Shown piece by piece: positions 51,888-55,769 of a stretch of DNA of 55,769 nucleotides (its first letter is position 1; each line of letters opens with the position of its first letter). Below the pieces are notes generated by a model. The model ran no database searches. It saw only the letters and a list, made by a program, of their open reading frames with translations, and had not been told where the DNA came from. Both the position numbers and the translations under genes were made by a program. The stretch is from CAZJQD01 sp964548165 [NCBI: uncultured bacterium] (GTDB lineage Bacteria; UBA8481): the NCBI GenBank assembly GCA_964548165.1, contig CAZJQD010000016.1, positions 17,910 to 73,678 on the forward strand, given 5' to 3'.

Positions 51888-52108
51888 TGCCGGGCCCCGC
51901 GCCCGGTCTGCCTTGCGGAGGCGATCCTGGACAGGCAGGTTTCAGTGCCGGCCAGGCGCCATTCAGCCTGGGTTCTTCCTTCCTGCAAACGGGGCCATGA
52001 AAATCGCTGTATCGTGTGCTATTATGCCGTTAGGCTGCGAACCTCGGGCGATGGCCTCCCGTGTCCGTCCGCGGTCGAGGGCGCCCGGGTGGCGGAGGGA
52101 TGAAGGCG
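51888..52108. other. Non-coding gap dut-cyclase homologue
   Basis: Besides the GC-rich inverted repeat directly after dut, I see only an upstream region for the next gene with GGAGGG at about 52094-52099. No RNA or small gene was recognised. Confidence 0.4.
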
Positions 52109-53191
52109 ATGTGGGACCGTTGGCTCGGAGCGATGCCGCCCACCTACCGTACCCTGCTGGCCTATGCCCTGTCCGCCATCAATGGCGTCATCGCCGTCAT
52201 CTTCTGGGTGATCGGCGCTTCTTTCGTGATTGCGTGTGTCACGCATGTCATGAGCCTTGGACCCCTGGACCAGGTTCGCGACTTCACGGATCCCAGCACC
52301 CAGGCGCTTGCGCGCGTCCTCGGGCTCGGCCATCCCATGCTCGTGGCGACGGCCGCCCTCGTCCTGGGGCTCTGCGTCCTGCTTGCCCAGCAGGTGATCT
52401 CGATCGCCGCTCACGCCCTGGAGAAGCGCATCCGGACGTTCGGCTCGGTTCCGGTGGAGCTGAAAGCGAAGTCGGTCGTGGACTATGGACCGGGGCATCT
52501 GACGGAGGATGAGGTCAAGCGGATCAAGGAGCGGATGCTGAAGTCCTACGGCGAGGAGGCGCACCATGACATGGTGAGCTTCGTGGTCTCCGCGCCGGAC
52601 TCCGAGCGGAAGCGCGAGGAACTCCTCAAGCAGTACTGGACCATCGAGCAGGCCCTGAAGGGCGCGAACCGGAAGAGGTGCACGTTCTTCTCGGCCGATG
52701 TCGTGGGCTCGACGCGGATGAAGAACGAGCAGAGCGAGGCCGCCGTGAAGGCGACGTTCCACGCCTACGAGATGATGCTCAAGAAGATCTTCGCCGACTA
52801 CAGCGCCTGGAAGAAGGCCTGGACGCCGGACGGCGTGATGATCTGCTTCCTCGACCGCGAACTGGCGCTGGGAGCGGCGCGTCGTCTTCTCGAGAACCTG
52901 CCGCGGTTCAACGCCACCTTCAACAAGCTCCCGGTACCCTTCCAGGTGCGTTGCGGGCTCAACGAGGGGGAGTTGTCGATCTACGAGGATTCGGCCCTGG
53001 AGCGGATCGCGGACAAGGTCATCGACGTCGCCGGTCACATGCAGAAGCACGCGCCAGCAGACACGCTCCTCGTGGGCGCTCACGTCTACCAGGCCCTGGC
53101 GGACAAGACCGGGTTTGTCCGGTCTGACCTCGTCGTGGACGGCTACGAGACCTATGCGTGGCGCCTGGTCGCGCACGGGGGTGGATCTTAG
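52109..53191 (+). CDS. Membrane protein with class III nucleotidyl cyclase-like domain
   Basis: Two N-terminal membrane helices (SAINGVIAVIFWVIGASFVI and PMLVATAALVLGLCVLL) precede a linker and a class III cyclase homology domain. CTFFSADVVGSTRMKN has the first metal aspartate and WTPDGVMICF the second. The usual transition-state pair in NxAAR reads DVAGH, so Asn and Arg are Asp and His. It may be a weak, altered or inactive cyclase used as a sensor. The ATG at 52109 has GGAGGG at good spacing; an ATG at 52100 would be too close to it. Confidence 0.75.
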   Translation: MWDRWLGAMPPTYRTLLAYALSAINGVIAVIFWVIGASFVIACVTHVMSLGPLDQVRDFTDPSTQALARVLGLGHPMLVATAALVLGLCVLLAQQVISIAAHALEKRIRTFGSVPVELKAKSVVDYGPGHLTEDEVKRIKERMLKSYGEEAHHDMVSFVVSAPDSERKREELLKQYWTIEQALKGANRKRCTFFSADVVGSTRMKNEQSEAAVKATFHAYEMMLKKIFADYSAWKKAWTPDGVMICFLDRELALGAARRLLENLPRFNATFNKLPVPFQVRCGLNEGELSIYEDSALERIADKVIDVAGHMQKHAPADTLLVGAHVYQALADKTGFVRSDLVVDGYETYAWRLVAHGGGS

Positions 53192-53229
53192 CCAAGACCG
53201 CGCTGTGTGCGCGCGGATAGAATCCCTGG

Positions 53230-54204
53230 ATGCGCATCTGCCTGGTCGGTTCCGGCTCTTTTGCTCGCGTGCATGCGGCCTGGTGGCGCAAGCAGCCGGG
53301 CGCTGAACTGGTGGCTGTCGCGGGGCGAGATCCGAAAAAGTTGTCTGAGGACCCGGCCTGGCGGGGCTTGGCCGTTCAACCCGAGGATGCTATCGCCCAT
53401 CCCGGCCGGCCCTGGGACCTCGTCGACATCGTCACACCGCCGGGTCTGCACGCGGAGCAGGCGTTGGCGGCTCTGAACGCCGGGTACCACGTTCTCTGCG
53501 AAAAGCCCCTGGCCACGTCGTCGGCCGATGCCGAGCGGATGCTTGCGGCCGCGCGCCGGGTGAACCGCCGACTCTTCGTGGTCTGCCAGTATCGCTTCGT
53601 CCCGGCGTACCGCGTGATCCTTGACGCCTGCGCCCGCCGTCGCCCGTGCTCGGTCCGGATTGAGTACACGATGCCGCCCGAGGCCGCGGGTCTCATCCCC
53701 GGATCCTGGAAGACCGACGCGAGACTTTCCGGCGGCGGAATCGTCTGGAGCTCGGGCGTGCACCTCGTGGATCTCCTTCTCTGGTGGCTCGGCCCCCCGG
53801 ACGGCGCGGTGTCCGGAGCGACCGCGCGCGAGTTGCACGGCATCCCCGTCGAGTCACGGTACGACGCGCGATGGACAGCCGGCGGTTGCGCGGTCGAGCT
53901 CATCTCGAACTGCGCCCCGGGTCTCCCGCACCGCACCACGGTCGAAGTACGCGGCGATCACGAGTCCGGTCGAGTCGTGGATTGGCGCATCCAGCGCGCC
54001 CAGAGCCCACTTGCCTGGAAGGTGAAGGAACTGGCGCTCGGTGTCGCCGAGAAGTTCCGCCCTCACCGTCGCGATCCTCTCGGCAGGCAGTTCGCGGAGG
54101 TGCTCGAGGCGCTTCGAAAATCTAGACCCTCGCAGGTCGATGCCGACCACGGCTACGAAGCGGTCGCGCTCGTGGAGTCCATTGCCAGGCTGAGCGCCTC
54201 ATGA
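53230..54204 (+). CDS. Gfo/Idh/MocA family NAD(P)-dependent oxidoreductase
   Basis: The N-terminal Rossmann fold starts ICLVGSGSFARVHAAWW, and HVLCEKPLATSSADAERM carries the conserved EKP lysine. GGGIVWSSGVHLVDLLLWWLG is the substrate-domain motif with the usual Asp-His region (here GVHLVD). At 324 residues it is full length. The sugar or other substrate is unknown. It stands 38 bases after the cyclase homologue and 49 before the transporter gene on the same strand. Confidence 0.92.
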   Translation: MRICLVGSGSFARVHAAWWRKQPGAELVAVAGRDPKKLSEDPAWRGLAVQPEDAIAHPGRPWDLVDIVTPPGLHAEQALAALNAGYHVLCEKPLATSSADAERMLAAARRVNRRLFVVCQYRFVPAYRVILDACARRRPCSVRIEYTMPPEAAGLIPGSWKTDARLSGGGIVWSSGVHLVDLLLWWLGPPDGAVSGATARELHGIPVESRYDARWTAGGCAVELISNCAPGLPHRTTVEVRGDHESGRVVDWRIQRAQSPLAWKVKELALGVAEKFRPHRRDPLGRQFAEVLEALRKSRPSQVDADHGYEAVALVESIARLSAS

Positions 54205-54253
54205 CGCGGAAATTCCCTGCCTATCATTTCGCCCCGCCTCTTATGATGCGGAA

Positions 54254-55769
54254 ATGACAGAGCCAGTCTCGAAGGTTGACGGCACGACGCACACCAGGCC
54301 TCCCCGTGGATTCTGGGGGCTTGTGGCAAGTCAGGCCCTGGGCTCTTTCAATGATAACGCCTACCAGGCTGCTCTCCTGGTCACCATCCTTCAGTGGGGG
54401 CTCCCTGCCGCCGAGCAGGGGACGCTGATCGCGCTCTCTGGAGCGCTCTTCATGTTGCCGTTTCTGCTCTTCTCCGCTCATGCGGGCGTTGTCGCGGATC
54501 GCTTCTCGAAGCGTAACGTCCTCATTGTTTTCAAGGGGTTCGAGATCGTCGTGATGGTCGCGGCCGCCCTCGCGCTGGGATCGGGCTCGATCGTCTTTCT
54601 GCTCGTGGTCCTCTTCGCGATGGAGGCGCAGAGTGCATTCTTCAGCCCGGCCAAGTACGGCATCCTGCCCCAGATTCTGCCGGGCGATCGTCTCTCCTGG
54701 GGCAACGGCGTTCTCGAGTTGACGAACTTTGTCGGGATCATTCTTGGCACGGTCACGGGCTCCACGCTGGCCTGGGCCTTCAAGCTCGACCCGATGAAAA
54801 CCGGTCTCGTCCTCGCGGGCATCGCCGTGGTCGGGACGGCGGTCACCTTTCTCGTTCCGCGCGTCGCTCCCGCGAATTCACAGGCCAGGGCTGGCCGCGC
54901 CTTCCGTGATCTCCTGGGCGCGATCACCGCGCTAGCGCGCGACCGCGTTCTCTCCCAGGTTCTCCTGGGTATCGCCTACTTCTGGGCCATTGGCGCGCTC
55001 TTGAAGCTCAACGTGGTCGACTTTGGCCAGCAGGCGTTCGCGGGGCTCACCGGCCCCGAGCAGGGGATCCTCCTCGCGTCGCTGGCCGTAGGCGCCGGTC
55101 TCGGCGGCGTCATCGCCGGCAAGCTCTCGGATTGGAAGATCGAGCTGGGATTGGTTCCCATGGGAGCGGTCCTGATGGCCGTCTTCTCGTCCTCGCTCGT
55201 CTTCACCACCGGACGGCTCATACCCAGTTGCCTGCTCCTTGCCGCGACGGGCGTCGCCGCCGGTTGCTTCATCGTTCCCTTGAACGCCATGCTCCAGTTC
55301 CGGAGCCCAGCGGAATCGAAGGGGCGGACGATCGCGGCGGCGAACTTCGTCTCGTTCTTCGCCATGCTGGTCTCGGCCGGCGCCTACTGGCTGCTGACCG
55401 TGAAGCTGGAACTCGCGCCCGCGGAGATCTTCCTCGTCGGCGGTGTCGCCACGCTCCTTGTCGGCGCCTGGATCTGCTGGCTCCTCCCCGAGGCGCTCAT
55501 CCGCTTCGTGCTCTGGGCGCTCACGCACACCTTCTACCGCATTCGTCGCATCCGTCCCGAGGTTGTGCCGGATTCCGGCGGCGCGCTCCTCGTCTGCAAT
55601 CATGTCTCGTTCGTTGATGGCCTTCTTGTCCTGGCATCGCTCTCGCGTCCGGTTCGATTCATCGCCTACAAGGCCATCGTCGATAAGCCCGGCATCCGGC
55701 TCCTCGCGAAGGCCCTCGGCGTCATCCCCATCACGACCGAGGAAGGCCCGCAGGTTGTCCTCGCCGCAC
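54254..55769 (+). CDS. MFS transporter fused to PlsC-like acyltransferase (LplT/Aas-like), 3' truncated
   Basis: The gene runs off the right edge after 505 codons. The first 410 or so residues are a 10-12 helix MFS carrier beginning GFWGLVASQALGSFNDNAYQAA, typical of lysophospholipid transporter LplT-like proteins. Helices run into a PlsC-type acyltransferase with CNHVSFVDGLLVL (NHxxxxD box). Such fusions flip lysophospholipid and re-acylate it at the inner membrane; some carry an acyl-ACP/CoA ligase further on, which would lie beyond the window. The ATG at 54254 is chosen from homology. It fits a diderm envelope. Confidence 0.88.
   Translation, partial: MTEPVSKVDGTTHTRPPRGFWGLVASQALGSFNDNAYQAALLVTILQWGLPAAEQGTLIALSGALFMLPFLLFSAHAGVVADRFSKRNVLIVFKGFEIVVMVAAALALGSGSIVFLLVVLFAMEAQSAFFSPAKYGILPQILPGDRLSWGNGVLELTNFVGIILGTVTGSTLAWAFKLDPMKTGLVLAGIAVVGTAVTFLVPRVAPANSQARAGRAFRDLLGAITALARDRVLSQVLLGIAYFWAIGALLKLNVVDFGQQAFAGLTGPEQGILLASLAVGAGLGGVIAGKLSDWKIELGLVPMGAVLMAVFSSSLVFTTGRLIPSCLLLAATGVAAGCFIVPLNAMLQFRSPAESKGRTIAAANFVSFFAMLVSAGAYWLLTVKLELAPAEIFLVGGVATLLVGAWICWLLPEALIRFVLWALTHTFYRIRRIRPEVVPDSGGALLVCNHVSFVDGLLVLASLSRPVRFIAYKAIVDKPGIRLLAKALGVIPITTEEGPQVVLAA

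Overview
The window is about 55.8 kb of GC-rich bacterial chromosome with nearly continuous coding and many start/stop overlaps (ATGA, GTGA, TGATG). No rRNA, tRNA, CRISPR array, phage genes or recognisable transposase was found. The gene set suggests an uncultivated, probably diderm bacterium: pssA and psd for phosphatidylethanolamine, an M16 peptidase with a signal peptide, an LplT/Aas-type transporter-acyltransferase, a B12-dependent ribonucleotide reductase, a ThyX-type thymidylate synthase, GuaB3, PyrR and QueE. I cannot assign a phylum from sequence alone.

Layout. 1-3.0 kb, minus: a 3'-truncated DUF512/PDZ radical-SAM-like gene coupled to a DHH phosphoesterase, then a small methyltransferase bordered by repeats. 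3.2-13.4 kb, plus: mnmA, aroC, an M16 peptidase, an AI-2E-type permease, a biotin-carrier-like protein without the biotinylation lysine, accC, thiE, a geranylgeranyl-reductase-like flavoprotein and two very small membrane proteins. 13.3-14.9 kb, minus: pssA and psd. 15.0-23 kb: a GGDEF-EAL protein with a degenerate EAL domain, a NERD protein, a TIM-barrel epimerase-like gene, a secreted propeller-like protein, queE and htpX. 22.9-25.2 kb, minus: a zinc-ribbon membrane protein and a multi-TM GT-C-like protein bordered by repeats. 25.4-27.2 kb, plus: purE-purK.

27.4-46.6 kb is one 19-kb minus-strand run of nucleotide genes: guaB3, guaA, purC, purS, purQ, purL, purF, purM, purB, purD, a GxxExxY gene, pyrR, pyrB, pyrC, pyrD, pyrF, pyrE, and a rhodanese lipoprotein. 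Divergent from it, 47.0-51.9 kb on plus is the deoxynucleotide set nrdJ, thyX, nrdR, dut. Together these cover most of de novo IMP, GMP and UMP synthesis and dNTP supply. carAB, purN/purT, purH, purA and a CBS-containing guaB are not in the window. 52.1-55.8 kb, plus: a membrane class III cyclase homologue, a Gfo/Idh/MocA oxidoreductase, and the start of a transporter-acyltransferase fusion.

The most unusual signal is a family of inverted-repeat elements. Each arm is about three 8-9 bp units related to CCACGGAGA. There are six paired copies, all at gene junctions between 27 and 50 kb, and one possible solo arm at 21.7 kb. Five copies carry no gene. The sixth (33295-33753) encloses a small GxxExxY protein with PD-(D/E)XK-like catalytic residues and a QxxxY motif. 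At purQ, pyrR and thyX the arm end places GGTGA just upstream of the start codon, as if it had become the ribosome-binding site. A second repeat family (GGTGTCAGGCT plus a stem-loop with compensatory changes) borders the methyltransferase and the GT-C-like gene. Other notable points are the lysine-less biotin-carrier protein beside accC, a tandem duplication of the purC 3' end, probable NrdR boxes at nrdJ and an AT-rich operator-like palindrome upstream of purC.
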